In this document: in pieces, positions 1 through 9,083 of the stretch
Layout of the letters: each line of letters opens with the position of its first letter
Numbering within the stretch: position 1 is the first letter of the stretch
Source of the DNA: an uncultured Actinomycetes bacterium
GTDB lineage: Bacteria; Actinomycetota; Acidimicrobiia; Acidimicrobiales; RAAP-2
Assembly: GCA_903871335.1 (NCBI GenBank)
Contig: CAIQGE010000033.1
Span: forward strand, 78,472-142,471
Direction: 5' to 3'
Length of the DNA: 64,000 nucleotides
Program-made: the position numbers and the translations under genes
Notes under the pieces: generated by a model
Seen by the model: the letters and a program-made list of their open reading frames with translations, nothing else
Databases searched by the model: none
Told to the model about the DNA's origin: nothing

Positions 1-135
1 CCGAAATCGACCGCGTACCTTCCTGACGCCCCGACTTTGCGACGCATGCTGCAGGACGCGGGATTCTCCGCCGTTAATCACCGTTTGATTCTCGGAGGGC
101 TGAGCCAGCAGATTCTTGCGACGAGGTCGGCGTGA
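1..135 (+). CDS. menG: Demethylmenaquinone methyltransferase, C-terminal end (partial)
   Basis: The first 44 codons of the window are the tail of a gene that starts upstream. They read as the C-terminus of a UbiE/MenG methyltransferase: YLPDAPTL, then the LQDAGF and LGGLSQQ segments that close this Rossmann-fold family. The enzyme makes menaquinone from demethylmenaquinone using S-adenosylmethionine. Its TGA overlaps the GTG start of menF (GTGA), so the two are translationally coupled and belong to one menaquinone operon. Identification rests on a short segment plus the menF neighbour. Confidence 0.7.
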   Translation, partial: PKSTAYLPDAPTLRRMLQDAGFSAVNHRLILGGLSQQILATRSA

Positions 136-1382
136 GGTTCCAACGCTGGCGACTCGACGCAGTCGACGACACGGCGCTACGCGCAGCGGGTGCACGAGAG
201 GGCTGGATTCTTGAATCCGCCGAGTCCTTGCGAGTGGGCTTCGGTGCGGTGGTCGCGAATTTCTCGCTGAGCGAGGGACTGGACGGCTCGCTGGCCGCCA
301 TTCAAGGACTCTCATCCGAGACCGTGACCGGACCGCCCGCACCCAGTGGCACCGGACCGGTGGCGTTCGTGACCGTTCCTTTTTCTCGGACCGAAGAAGT
401 ACGGTGCTGGCTTCCCGAACACCAGGTGATCCGGACCAGCGTCGGTAGTTGGTGGCTGACCTCCACGGCGTCGTCACCCGAAGAGGCCCTCGAATCTCTC
501 CACCACGTGCCGGCCGCCGACGTGCGTGCGAACACCGTGATCGATCGCACATATCAGCCCACCCCGGACGGATACGCTCGCGCCGTGGCGAGTGCCGTCG
601 ATGAGATGCGGCACAGCGATATCGAAAAGGTCGTTCTGGCCCGCCGCGTTGCGGGGCAGACCGAACGACCCATTGATCCAGCCGCTGTTGCCGAACGCCT
701 CCACGAGCGCGAGCCGGCGTGCACGCTGTACGGAATGCCGAGTCTGCGGGGAGGCCGCTTCATCGGTGCGAGTCCCGAACTTCTTGTCTCGTGCATCGAC
801 GGCGCCGTCACCTGCCACCCTCTCGCCGGCACCGTGGCTCTGCCCGAAGGCGAAGATTCCGTCGACTACGCGAAGTGGCTGATGGGGTCCGCCAAGAACC
901 TCTTCGAGCACCGCGTGATGGTCGACGATATCGTCGACCGCCTCTCGCAATCGTGCGAGGACGTTCGCGCCGACGCCCAACCTTCAATCGTGGCGTTGCG
1001 CTCCGTGGCGCATCTCGGTACCTGGATTCAAGGCAAAGTGTCCGCCGCACCCTCCCCATCAACGACCCTCGAGCTATTGCGCCTCCTGCACCCGACGGCC
1101 GCTGTTGGTGGCATTCCCGCCGACCGCGCTCGCGACGTCATCTCTCGCCTCGAGCCCGAACCCCGCGGCTTGTACGCGGGAGCCGTCGGGTGGCTTGACA
1201 CCGAGGGGAACGGCGAATTCTGGGTCGCCATTCGAGGTCTTGTCTTGAACGGCGACCACTTCTCGGCGTGGGCCGGCGCGGGCATCGTCGCCGAGTCGGA
1301 CCCGATTGCGGAACGCGAAGAGACGCGCGACAAGCTCGCGTCGATCTTGGTGGGACTCGGCGCTACGGCGCTGTCGTCGTAA
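132..1382 (+). CDS. menF: Isochorismate synthase
   Basis: A 416-residue enzyme converting chorismate to isochorismate, the first committed step of menaquinone synthesis. The C-terminal two thirds is a chorismate-binding domain: EKVVLAR (about 165-171), FIGASPE (210-216), LAGT (231-234), LHPTAAVGG (319-327) and GAGIVAES (382-389) are the usual MenF/EntC/TrpE landmarks and the metal-binding glutamates are present. The GTG start overlaps the menG stop by four bases. The 3' end overlaps the convergent ppm gene by 20 bp. Among family members, MenF fits better than EntC or PabB because of the menG neighbour. Confidence 0.88.
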   Translation: MRFQRWRLDAVDDTALRAAGAREGWILESAESLRVGFGAVVANFSLSEGLDGSLAAIQGLSSETVTGPPAPSGTGPVAFVTVPFSRTEEVRCWLPEHQVIRTSVGSWWLTSTASSPEEALESLHHVPAADVRANTVIDRTYQPTPDGYARAVASAVDEMRHSDIEKVVLARRVAGQTERPIDPAAVAERLHEREPACTLYGMPSLRGGRFIGASPELLVSCIDGAVTCHPLAGTVALPEGEDSVDYAKWLMGSAKNLFEHRVMVDDIVDRLSQSCEDVRADAQPSIVALRSVAHLGTWIQGKVSAAPSPSTTLELLRLLHPTAAVGGIPADRARDVISRLEPEPRGLYAGAVGWLDTEGNGEFWVAIRGLVLNGDHFSAWAGAGIVAESDPIAEREETRDKLASILVGLGATALSS

Positions 1383-2103
1383 GGTGTCGCGGCGAGCGTC
1401 CGACGAGACGCTGCAGCCCCCACTTGGTGACGAGCAGCAGAGCTTCCACCACGATTGAGGACGACATCTTCGATTCGCCCTCGGTGCGGTCGGTGAACGA
1501 GATCGGTGTTTCCGTGATCGACGCACCACCGAGACGCGCTCGATACGTCATCTCAATTTGAAATCCGTAACCGTCGGCGGTCACCGTTTCGTAGTGGATC
1601 TTTTCCAGTGCACTTCGCCGATACACGCGGTACCCCGCGGTCGCATCGGCCACATTGAGTCGCAGCATCATCGACGCGTACCGATTACCGCCCTTGCTCA
1701 GAAGTAGACGACTGGTTGACCACGTCGGAATGGCGCCGCCCGCGACATAACGAGAGCCAATGACGACTTCGTAGTTTTCAGCGTGATGCAGGAGGGTGGG
1801 AAGAGATCTGGGGTCGTGCGAGAAATCGCAATCGATCTCGACCAGGGCGTCATAGTCGCGGTCCAGGCCCCACTTAAAGCCGTCACGATACGCGCTGCCG
1901 AGTCCGCCTTTTCCCGCTCGACGGAGAACCGTGATTTGACCTAACTCCTCGCCCACCTTGTCGGCGGCGTCCGCTGTTCCATCCGGAGATCCGTCGTCAA
2001 CGACCAAAATGTCGGCGCGCGGCACATTGAAGCGCAGGGCTTCCAGCATGCGGGCGATGTTCTCGATTTCGTTGTACGTCGGAAGAACGACCAATACCCG
2101 CAT
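1363..2103 (-). CDS. Polyprenol-phosphate mannose synthase (DPM1/Ppm1 catalytic domain)
   Basis: A 246-residue GT-A family 2 glycosyltransferase that moves mannose from GDP-mannose to polyprenyl phosphate on the cytoplasmic membrane face, supplying lipid-linked mannose to PIM/lipomannan and protein mannosylation. LPTYNE (7-12), VVDDGSPDG (34-42), the DxD motif D91-x-D93 inside EIDCDFSHDP, and GFQIEM near residue 178 are typical. There is no N-acyltransferase fusion and no clear C-terminal membrane anchor, unlike the mycobacterial Ppm1 pair. A -10 box ends six bases before the ATG, so it probably makes a leaderless mRNA. Mannose as donor is inferred from the family. Confidence 0.82.
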   Translation of the reverse strand: MRVLVVLPTYNEIENIARMLEALRFNVPRADILVVDDGSPDGTADAADKVGEELGQITVLRRAGKGGLGSAYRDGFKWGLDRDYDALVEIDCDFSHDPRSLPTLLHHAENYEVVIGSRYVAGGAIPTWSTSRLLLSKGGNRYASMMLRLNVADATAGYRVYRRSALEKIHYETVTADGYGFQIEMTYRARLGGASITETPISFTDRTEGESKMSSSIVVEALLLVTKWGLQRLVGRSPRHLTTTAP

Positions 2104-2109
2104 TGGAGA

Positions 2110-2115
2110 AGTCTA
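2110..2115 (-). promoter_or_regulatory. -10 box of ppm, leaderless
   Basis: TAGACT lies on the minus strand with six bases between it and the ATG at 2103. The transcription start would fall at or next to the A of the ATG. No convincing -35 is visible. Confidence 0.5.
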
Positions 2116-2188
2116 CAAGTGGGTGTTAATAGGACCGTAAGGTCATCCACAAGGGAGATATGAAGTTATGTAACGCTGTTGCCACCCT

Positions 2189-3247
2189 ATGACGACCCCC
2201 GACGAGACTGCGCCCAAGTCACGCCGCATCCCCAAGATGCCGCGACAGGTTCGGCTCCTCGTCAGCGTGGGCGTGCTGATCTTCATTTTTGAGTACTTGG
2301 TCATACCCCAGTTCGCCTCGGCACGAAAGTCGTGGCACCTGCTGGAACAGGTAAATCCGATCCTCATCGTTCTCGCCGTGTTCTGTGAGGTGGCCGCCAT
2401 CGTCGCCTACGCCGAACTCACGCGAACCGTATTCACCCCCCACTCGCCCCGTCTCGGCGACATCTTGAGGGTGAATATGTCCACCCTCGCGCTGAGTCAC
2501 GTGGTTCCCGGCGGCACAGCTCCGGCCGGCGCCCTCGCCTACCGGATGTACAACGAGTTGGGAGTTCCGACCGCCACCAACGCCTTTGGGCTCGCGGCCC
2601 AGGGCAGTGGTTCTGCGGTGGTGCTCAACATCATGTTCTGGATTTCTCTTGTTATTTCGATCCCCCTACGTGGCTTCAACCCGGCCTACGGTTTCGCCGC
2701 CCTCGCCGGAGTGTTCTTGCTCCTCGCGTTCTTCGGCACCGTCGCGCTCATCCTGCGTGGCCAGCGCCATGCGGATTCGTGGATCCGCACCGCCGCCGCA
2801 CGTCTTCCGTGGCTGACGCCGGACCGAGTCTCGTCACTGCTGGCCACGGTGGCTGAGCGCATCAAGATTCTCACGTCGAATCCCAAGACCCTCCGCGCGT
2901 CCCTCGAGTGGGCGGCGGGTAATTGGCTACTCGACGCCGCGTGCTTATGGGTATTCCTGTGGGCATTTGGACATCCGATTTCCCCCATCGACTTGATGGT
3001 CGCATACGGTCTCGCTAATATTCTCGCGGCCATCCCGCTCACGCCCGGTGGTCTCGGAGTGGTCGAAGCTGTTCTCGTGCCCACGCTCGTGGGCTTCGGC
3101 GTGCCCAGCAAACAGGCCCTCGTGGCGGTGCTCTGCTACCGGTTCTTGAATTTCTGGCTTCCGATTCCTATCGGCGGTGCGTCGTATCTTTCGATGGAAG
3201 TTCGCGCGTCCAAGCGTCGTCAGACACCGAGAGATCTCGAGCGCTGA
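2189..3247 (+). CDS. Lysylphosphatidylglycerol synthase transmembrane-region / flippase-like protein
   Basis: A 352-residue polytopic membrane protein with about eight hydrophobic segments, starting near residue 24 after a basic leader (SRRIPKMPRQVR). Landmarks of the UPF0104/AglD-like family are the HVVPGGTAPAGALAYRM segment (about 103-119) and the late IPLTPGGLGVVEAVL segment (about 280-294). It has only the membrane module, without the soluble aminoacyl-transferase half of MprF, so a lipid or lipid-linked sugar flipping role is more likely than lysinylation. It is divergent from ppm, which makes a polyprenyl-phosphate sugar, but a functional link is only inferred. Its 3' end overlaps ppk1 by 28 bp. 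Confidence 0.7.
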   Translation: MTTPDETAPKSRRIPKMPRQVRLLVSVGVLIFIFEYLVIPQFASARKSWHLLEQVNPILIVLAVFCEVAAIVAYAELTRTVFTPHSPRLGDILRVNMSTLALSHVVPGGTAPAGALAYRMYNELGVPTATNAFGLAAQGSGSAVVLNIMFWISLVISIPLRGFNPAYGFAALAGVFLLLAFFGTVALILRGQRHADSWIRTAAARLPWLTPDRVSSLLATVAERIKILTSNPKTLRASLEWAAGNWLLDAACLWVFLWAFGHPISPIDLMVAYGLANILAAIPLTPGGLGVVEAVLVPTLVGFGVPSKQALVAVLCYRFLNFWLPIPIGGASYLSMEVRASKRRQTPRDLER

Positions 3248-5295
3248 AGAATTCGTTTCTTAAGTTCGGACTGCACCGATAGGTGATTAATGGACGCCAC
3301 TCGTCGCCACCGTCGATCTGTTCCAAGGGCCCAGGAATAGCAATCGTCCTCGAAGGTCAATTCCACCGCCTCGAACAGAGTGGAGCGCAACTTGGCGCTA
3401 TTAATAGGCACCAGAACTTCGACTCGGCGGTCGAGGTTGCGTTCCATCAAGTCAGCAGAACCAATGAGGACCGTGGTCGAAGGGTCGTCCCAGGCGCCAA
3501 AAATAAACACTCGCGAGTGCTCCAAGAACTCTCCGACTACCGAGTGGACGGAAATGTTCTCCGACAGACCCTCGATGCCCGGGCGCAGGCAGCACAAGGT
3601 GCGGACGGCGAGTCGAATCCGAACACCCGCCTGGCTGGCGCGATAGAGCGCATCGATGATGCTCGGGTCGGTCAGACCGTTCACCTTGATGTCCACTCGT
3701 CCTGCGGCACCGAGAGCCGCTTGGGCGTCAATGTTCTCAATGATGCGCAGCCGCGTTGAAACTGGACTCACCACCAACTTGCGATACGAACCTTGTTTCG
3801 CGAATCCGGTCAAGAAGTTGAACAGATCGCCGACGTCACGGGTGATGTCCTCGTCGCAGGTCAACAGGCCGAGATCCTCATACACGCGCGCCGTCTTCGA
3901 GTTGTAGTTACCGGTACCGATGTGGACGTACCGTCGTAGCGAATCAGCCTCGTGACGAATAACAAGGGCGGTCTTCGAGTGCGTCTTCAGACCCACGATG
4001 CCGTATACGACGTGGACGCCCGCGTCTTCGAGTGCTTTGGCCCATGAAATATTCGCAGCCTCGTCGAACCTCGCTTTGATCTCCACCAGGGCCGCCACCT
4101 GCTTGCCGCGCTCGGCCGCGCGGATCAGAGAAGCAACGATTGGTGAATCACCGCTCGTTCGGTACAACGTTTGCTTGATGGCCACCACATTGGGATCGTC
4201 CGCCGCCTGCGAAATGAAAGCTTCCACCGAGTCCGAGAATGATTCGTAGGGGTGGTGCAACAAGATGTCGCCCTCGCGGATAGCGGCGAACACGTCGTTC
4301 ACCCCTTCGTCTCCGACGAGGCGAGGCGGGGTCACCGGGCTCCACGAATCAACCTTCAGGTCGGGGCGATCAAGGCCGTACAGAAACCACAAATCACCAA
4401 GGCCGAGCGGCGCGTCGGTTTCGTACACCTTCGAATCTTCGAGTTCCAGTTGGTCCAAGAGCAGCGCCAACAAATCCGGAGCCATGCCGGGAGCGATCTC
4501 GATGCGAAGAGCGCGACCAAAACGTCGTCGGCGAAGTTCCAATTCGAGGGCCACCATGAGGTCATCGGCCTCATCTTCTTCCAAGGCGAGGTCTGCGTTG
4601 CGCGTCACTCGGAACAGATCGGCGTGTCCTACGGACATCCCCGGGAAAAGTCGATCGAGGTGCGCCACGATCACGTCTTCGAGCAGGCAGTATCTGCCGT
4701 CGTCTCCCAATTGAGTGAAACGCGGCAACGATGAGGGAACCTTGACGCGCGCAATGCGCTCCTCTCCGCTTTCTTCATCACGCACTTGGACCGCAATGTT
4801 CAGCGAGAGGTTCGAGATCATGGGGAATGGATGTCCTGGATCAACCGAGAGCGGCGTCAGAACTGGAAAGACATCGTCATCGAAATACTTCGCCAGCCGC
4901 TCTCGCTCGTCGTCACTCGTCGCGTCGTAGCGCACAACGTCCACACCCGCATTACGAAGTTCCGGGAGAAGACCATCGAGAACCACTCGATCCTGTCGGT
5001 CGATCAAACTCAGTACCCGTTCCCGGATAGCTCGCAGTTGCTGGCGAGGCCGTTGACCATCCAAGCTCGGGGTACCCACGCCGGCGGCCACCTTGTCTTC
5101 CAAACTCACCACACGGACTTGAAAGAATTCGTCGATCATTTCCGCGAAAATCGCGACAAACTTGCAGCGATCCAGGAGGGGGACCGCGGGTTCTTCGGCA
5201 AGATCCAAGAGTCGTGAACCGAATTCCAAACGAGAGAGCTCACGATTGGAGAATCGTTCCGGACCGAAACTCTCCACCGATGTCATGACTGTCAC
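3220..5295 (-). CDS. ppk1: Polyphosphate kinase 1
   Basis: A 691-residue enzyme of normal family length that polymerises the gamma-phosphate of ATP into polyphosphate, reversibly. The N domain begins NRELSRLEF (17-25); the two catalytic histidines are seen as H439 in LKTHSK and H593 in LEHSRVF; HIGTGNYN (458-465) and RTLCCLRPGI (565-574) flank the ATP site. The GTG start at 5295 has a GAGAGGGA ribosome site about four bases upstream; the ATG three codons later is an alternative. It is divergent from ftsW and transcribed alone, convergent with the flippase-like gene. Confidence 0.93.
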   Translation of the reverse strand: MTVMTSVESFGPERFSNRELSRLEFGSRLLDLAEEPAVPLLDRCKFVAIFAEMIDEFFQVRVVSLEDKVAAGVGTPSLDGQRPRQQLRAIRERVLSLIDRQDRVVLDGLLPELRNAGVDVVRYDATSDDERERLAKYFDDDVFPVLTPLSVDPGHPFPMISNLSLNIAVQVRDEESGEERIARVKVPSSLPRFTQLGDDGRYCLLEDVIVAHLDRLFPGMSVGHADLFRVTRNADLALEEDEADDLMVALELELRRRRFGRALRIEIAPGMAPDLLALLLDQLELEDSKVYETDAPLGLGDLWFLYGLDRPDLKVDSWSPVTPPRLVGDEGVNDVFAAIREGDILLHHPYESFSDSVEAFISQAADDPNVVAIKQTLYRTSGDSPIVASLIRAAERGKQVAALVEIKARFDEAANISWAKALEDAGVHVVYGIVGLKTHSKTALVIRHEADSLRRYVHIGTGNYNSKTARVYEDLGLLTCDEDITRDVGDLFNFLTGFAKQGSYRKLVVSPVSTRLRIIENIDAQAALGAAGRVDIKVNGLTDPSIIDALYRASQAGVRIRLAVRTLCCLRPGIEGLSENISVHSVVGEFLEHSRVFIFGAWDDPSTTVLIGSADLMERNLDRRVEVLVPINSAKLRSTLFEAVELTFEDDCYSWALGTDRRWRRVASINHLSVQSELKKRILQRSRSLGV

Positions 5296-5345
5296 TGATT
5301 CCCTCTCGCTACGGGCACTGTCGCGATAATCCTAAACGGCACGAC

Positions 5346-5351
5346 TACGCT
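5346..5351 (+). promoter_or_regulatory. -10 box of ftsW-like gene, leaderless
   Basis: TACGCT with six bases to the GTG at 5358. No ribosome-binding site precedes this start, which agrees with leaderless translation. Confidence 0.55.
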
Positions 5352-5357
5352 TGGTCC

Positions 5358-6716
5358 GTGGCTCGAGAGCGTACGGCGGCGCCGGAACCATTGGGCGGAC
5401 ACCAGCGAGCACCGTACCGTTCCGTTGAACTCGGACTTCTGATTCTGTCCGCACTGGTCGTCTCTAGCCTCTACGTGCTCGCCTCCTTGGGCGGCAAGGG
5501 CAAATTCCCGCCCCAGGTATGGGGCTTCATCGGCATCGTCGTCGGCTTGTCCCTGGCGCTTCACGTCGCCATTTCGTGGCTCGCCCCTCGGTCATCACAA
5601 ATCCTTCTCCCACTCGTCACGCTGCTCAACGGACTCGGGTATATCGAGATTGCGAGATGGAATCCCGCCCGAGCGGGATATCAGACCATCTGGGTATTTG
5701 TCAGTGCCGTGGCCGTCGTTGCCGTACTTCTCTTCGTCCGCCGTATTCGCGATCTGGACCGCTACCGCTACATCATGTTGTTTGCCGCGATCTTGCTGAT
5801 GCTCGCTCCCCTCATCCCGCACGTCGGCGAGAACCTGGGCGGCGCTCGTTTGTGGGTGAAAGTCGGACCGTTCAGCTTTCAGCCCATTGAGATTGCCAAG
5901 ATCCTGCTGGGCATCTTTTTTGCGTCCTACTTCGCTGCCAATAAAGAAATGCTGTCGATTGGCACGAGCAACGTGGGCCGCCGCCGTCTCGTGAGTTTGC
6001 GGACCCTGTTCCCCGTCGTTGTTGCGTGGGGCATTTCCATCATGGTCCTCGGAGCCGAAAACGACATTGGTTTCGCCATGTTGATCTTCGCGCTCTTTAT
6101 CTCCATGATTTGGGTCTCCACCGGACGTCTCAGCTACGTCGGGGCGGGTGTCGGAATGTTCGCGATTGGTGGCTACCTCGGAGCCAAGTTGTTCTACCAA
6201 GTCAACCAACGCATCGGCATTTGGCTGGATCCGTGGAACACCTACAACTACGCCCACGGCGGGCAGCAATTGGCATACGGGTGGTTTGGTATCGCGGCGG
6301 GCGGAATGACGGGCACGGGAGTCGGACTCGGCCAGTCCGGGGCCACGCCAGCGCTCACCACCGACATGATTTTTTCTGCCTTGGCTGAGGAAATGGGCTT
6401 CGTGGGTATCACGGTGATCACGAGCTCGTTCATTCTTTTCGTCGCCGAGGGCTTTCGGATCGCCCAACGAGCTCACTCCGATTTCGCTCGACTCACGGCC
6501 ACGGCGCTCTCGCTGATCATCGGATTTCAAGCGTTCTTCATTATGGCTGGCGTGCTTCGTATCCTGCCTTTTACCGGCATCACGTTGCCGTTCATGGCTT
6601 TCGGTGGAAGTTCGCTGGTGGCGAATTACGTCATCGTGGCGCTCCTTCTCCGCATTTCTGACGAAAATCACGTCGGACTCGCGGGTGGTGAAGTGCACGC
6701 CGTCAGCTTTGACTAG
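5358..6716 (+). CDS. ftsW: SEDS peptidoglycan glycosyltransferase, FtsW/RodA type
   Basis: A 452-residue membrane protein with about ten transmembrane segments that polymerises lipid II during division or elongation. SEDS signatures are GGARLWVKVGPFSFQPIEIAKI (read in part at about 162-183), TTDMIFSALAEEMGF (about 334-348) and LPFTGITLPFMAFGGSS (about 396-412). A cytoplasmic basic N-terminal tail of about 20 residues precedes TM1. Together with rodA at 7177 it gives the window two SEDS genes, with no class B PBP next to either. Which is the division enzyme cannot be decided from sequence alone; the symbol is a best guess. Confidence 0.72.
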   Translation: MARERTAAPEPLGGHQRAPYRSVELGLLILSALVVSSLYVLASLGGKGKFPPQVWGFIGIVVGLSLALHVAISWLAPRSSQILLPLVTLLNGLGYIEIARWNPARAGYQTIWVFVSAVAVVAVLLFVRRIRDLDRYRYIMLFAAILLMLAPLIPHVGENLGGARLWVKVGPFSFQPIEIAKILLGIFFASYFAANKEMLSIGTSNVGRRRLVSLRTLFPVVVAWGISIMVLGAENDIGFAMLIFALFISMIWVSTGRLSYVGAGVGMFAIGGYLGAKLFYQVNQRIGIWLDPWNTYNYAHGGQQLAYGWFGIAAGGMTGTGVGLGQSGATPALTTDMIFSALAEEMGFVGITVITSSFILFVAEGFRIAQRAHSDFARLTATALSLIIGFQAFFIMAGVLRILPFTGITLPFMAFGGSSLVANYVIVALLLRISDENHVGLAGGEVHAVSFD

Positions 6717-7164
6717 CGACAAACTCCAATACGTTGACGTCGCACAAAATGGGCGCAGGCACCGGTTGACGGAGGGCCAGAATGATGCCGTCGGTTGGAC
6801 GACAATCGAGAATCGCTCGACCTCGCGGTGTCATGAAGTCCATCTCCGCGTGGAAGACACCACTCGCGTAGTCGGTGATGCGTACGGCCACGAGTTCGCC
6901 CTGGAGCTCCTGCTGCAGCGAGACAAAGAGTTCGTGAGTGGTTGGTCGAGCACCGGTAATACCCGCCAAAGCGGAACCAATCGCCTGGGCTTCAGGTAGC
7001 CCGATCGGAAAACTGAGGGGACGAAACGGCTCGGCTTGCTCTTGCAGATTGACCACGGGATTGGGTGCCGGCAAGGTGAACACCACGTTCACCACGTCCA
7101 TCACACTGAACGAAGGGTAGGTCTCGCCGTCAACGTTCTCGATCGATGCGCTCTCGTCACTCAT
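6703..7164 (-). CDS. DUF151 / bifunctional nuclease family protein
   Basis: A 153-residue soluble protein of the DUF151 family, whose plant and mycobacterial members are described as bifunctional DNase/RNase. Family features are the ILPxGLPEAQAIGSAL-like segment here as SFPIGLPEAQAIGSAL (about 52-67), THELF (77-81), the VRITDYASGVFHAEM strand pair (about 93-107) and the SRPSDGIxLA-like segment here as CRPTDGIILALR. Its 3' end overlaps the convergent ftsW gene by 14 bp. It sits just downstream of rodA but has its own candidate promoter. The substrate is unknown here. Confidence 0.72.
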   Translation of the reverse strand: MSDESASIENVDGETYPSFSVMDVVNVVFTLPAPNPVVNLQEQAEPFRPLSFPIGLPEAQAIGSALAGITGARPTTHELFVSLQQELQGELVAVRITDYASGVFHAEMDFMTPRGRAILDCRPTDGIILALRQPVPAPILCDVNVLEFVASQS

Positions 7165-7173
7165 GATTCGAAA

Positions 7174-7179
7174 AGCCTA
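7174..7179 (-). promoter_or_regulatory. -10 box of DUF151 gene
   Basis: TAGGCT lies nine bases before the ATG at 7164. Its first three bases are the TAG stop codon of rodA. Confidence 0.35.
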
Positions 7180-8310
7180 ATTCGACCTTCGTCGGGACAC
7201 CGAAAGGACCACGCCACCACACAGGAAGAACACCAGTGCCGAAGATCCTCCGTAACTAATGAGGGGTAGCGGAATTCCCGTCACCGGCATGATGCCGAGA
7301 GTCATTCCGATGTTCTGAAAACAACTGAACGAGAAGAAGACGAAAATGCCCACGCACAACAACCGCCCTAAGGGCTCTTTGGCGTCGCGAGCGACCACGT
7401 ACATACGCCACGCCACGAATCCCAAGAGCAGAACGACGCCAACAGTCCCCACGAGACCAAATTGTTCACCAATGGCCGTGAAGATGAAGTCCGTCCGCTG
7501 TTCGGGCACGTAACCAAGGTTTGTCTGAAGTCCGTTGAACATGCCGGCACCAAAGAGCCCACCTGCACCGATGGCACTCTTGGCGTTCGCCACGTCATAA
7601 ATCAGGTTCTGCAAATTCTTGTCGCTCGAGTTCTGGTGCAGGAACGACACCAAGCGAAGAATCTGATACCGGTGGATGGCCCCGATATAGACAAATGCCA
7701 CCATCACCAGTGCGCCGATCACCGAGATAAGAACCATGAATCTCGGCGGCACGCCCGCCACGATCATGATCGTGGCTCCCGTCAGAGTCATGATGATCGC
7801 GGTGCCCATGTCCGGCTGAACGAAGATGAGCAGCAGCGGGATCCCCATCATGATCAACATGCGCCGAACGTCAAAGCTGCTGAGACCCTCCGGGCGACGC
7901 CCGCAATAGGTCGACATCGCCAAAATCGCGGCGAGAACGGCGAATTCACTCGGCTGAATCTGAATGGGACCAAAGACGTACCAGCGCGTGGCACCCAACT
8001 GCGATGACCCGAGGACGAACACGCCCATCAGGCTCAAGATGGTTCCAACGTACAAGAACGTCGTGGCCATTTCGAAACGTTTGTAGTCAAGTCGCGATAT
8101 TCCCAGCATCAGCGCCACGCCCAACAGGACAAAGACGGCTTGGCGTTCGAGGTAGTAATGAGGGTTATAGCCCGCGTTCGCCAGCGCGTTACGGGTTGCT
8201 GAGTAAATCGCGGTGAGACCAGTGGCGCCGAGCGCGATCATCCCCACGAGCAGGGGTCGGTCCACCGTCTCCACTCGTTCAGTCATTGGCAGCAGCGACA
8301 TCGTTCTCAC
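7177..8310 (-). CDS. rodA: SEDS peptidoglycan glycosyltransferase RodA
   Basis: About 377 residues with some ten membrane segments; lipid II polymerase of the elongation machinery. Signatures: LGATRWYVFGPIQIQPSEF, RTDFIFTAIGEQFGLVG and MPVTGIPLPLISYGGSS. A longer open frame extends upstream but overlaps aroE fully and is not hydrophobic or conserved, so I take the GTG at 8310, which overlaps the aroE TGA as GTGA; ATG codons at 8301 and 8286 are alternatives. The order alaS-ruvX-mltG-aroE-rodA places it in a coupled cell-wall and housekeeping string. The classic MPxTGxxLPxxSYGGSS ending favours RodA over FtsW. Confidence 0.85.
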   Translation of the reverse strand: MRTMSLLPMTERVETVDRPLLVGMIALGATGLTAIYSATRNALANAGYNPHYYLERQAVFVLLGVALMLGISRLDYKRFEMATTFLYVGTILSLMGVFVLGSSQLGATRWYVFGPIQIQPSEFAVLAAILAMSTYCGRRPEGLSSFDVRRMLIMMGIPLLLIFVQPDMGTAIIMTLTGATIMIVAGVPPRFMVLISVIGALVMVAFVYIGAIHRYQILRLVSFLHQNSSDKNLQNLIYDVANAKSAIGAGGLFGAGMFNGLQTNLGYVPEQRTDFIFTAIGEQFGLVGTVGVVLLLGFVAWRMYVVARDAKEPLGRLLCVGIFVFFSFSCFQNIGMTLGIMPVTGIPLPLISYGGSSALVFFLCGGVVLSVSRRRSN

Positions 8311-9083
8311 GGCGACACCGCCGCAAAGAGAATTGATGACGGAACAACAGCGTCGAACCACCACGAGAATTGATGACGAGCCTGGTGCACCAACATGGGT
8401 AGTCCGTTTTGGACACGAAAACCTTGGCCCCGACGTCGCTTCAACCACGGCGTTTCAGCAGGCGCGTAAACGATGTCGACCGCGACGGCCCCGTCAGCGG
8501 CCGTGATGCCGTCGAACTCAGGCCGATCCTCTCCTTCTCGGTGAGGAATCGTATTGACCACGAGATCCACCGCGAGATTCGGCTCAGTCACGACACGTGC
8601 ATTCTCGTAAGGATTGACAGCCCTCGCACCAGTCTCACGATTGCGCGCAACCACTAACACGTCCGCACCCGCGAGGCACAGCGCGTCAATGATGGACTTC
8701 GCCGAACCGCCCGAGCCCAACACGACAACCTTTTTGCCGTCGACGGCGACGTTCATCTCGAGCGTGACCGCGTCAAGGAAGCCCACTCCGTCAGTGGATC
8801 GACCTCGGATGGTCCCACCGTCCAATCGCAGCGAATTCACGGCACCGATTCTCCGCGCTACGTCGTCAATCTCATCACATCGCGCGAGCAAGGTTTCCTT
8901 CAAGGGCATAGTCACCGAGAGCGCGTCGTGGCTGTGGGCGACTGTCGTAAATGGTTCGCCCGCGGAGTCCAGCTCAATCAACTCGGCCGTGCCCTCGAGT
9001 CCCAGGTACGAAAGTGCGGCGCGTTGTAACACCGGGGACAGGGAATGAGAGATGGGCGAACCCACGACACCTACTCGCCACAT
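8307..9083 (-). CDS. aroE: Shikimate dehydrogenase
   Basis: 258 residues; reduces 3-dehydroshikimate to shikimate with NADPH in aromatic amino acid synthesis. The substrate domain shows GSPISHSLSP (8-17), the catalytic lysine K62 in VTMPLKE, N83 and D98. The nucleotide fold has a GSGGSAKS loop (123-130), a slight variant of the usual GAGGAA. The start is the ATG at 9083 (MWRVGVVG), which overlaps the mltG TGA as ATGA; the open frame continues upstream but that part does not match the family. The 3' end overlaps rodA. Confidence 0.9.
   Translation of the reverse strand: MWRVGVVGSPISHSLSPVLQRAALSYLGLEGTAELIELDSAGEPFTTVAHSHDALSVTMPLKETLLARCDEIDDVARRIGAVNSLRLDGGTIRGRSTDGVGFLDAVTLEMNVAVDGKKVVVLGSGGSAKSIIDALCLAGADVLVVARNRETGARAVNPYENARVVTEPNLAVDLVVNTIPHREGEDRPEFDGITAADGAVAVDIVYAPAETPWLKRRRGQGFRVQNGLPMLVHQARHQFSWWFDAVVPSSILFAAVSP

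Noticed and set aside
5595..6722. A 375-codon open frame antisense to the ftsW-like gene
   Set aside because: Its product is rich in His, Arg, Asp and Glu without any family pattern, as expected for the antisense of a GC-rich membrane protein gene; ftsW has clear SEDS motifs.
8310..8448. The longer rodA form starting at 8448
   Set aside because: The extra 46 residues lie inside aroE in another frame, are not hydrophobic or family-like, and a GTGA overlap start is available.
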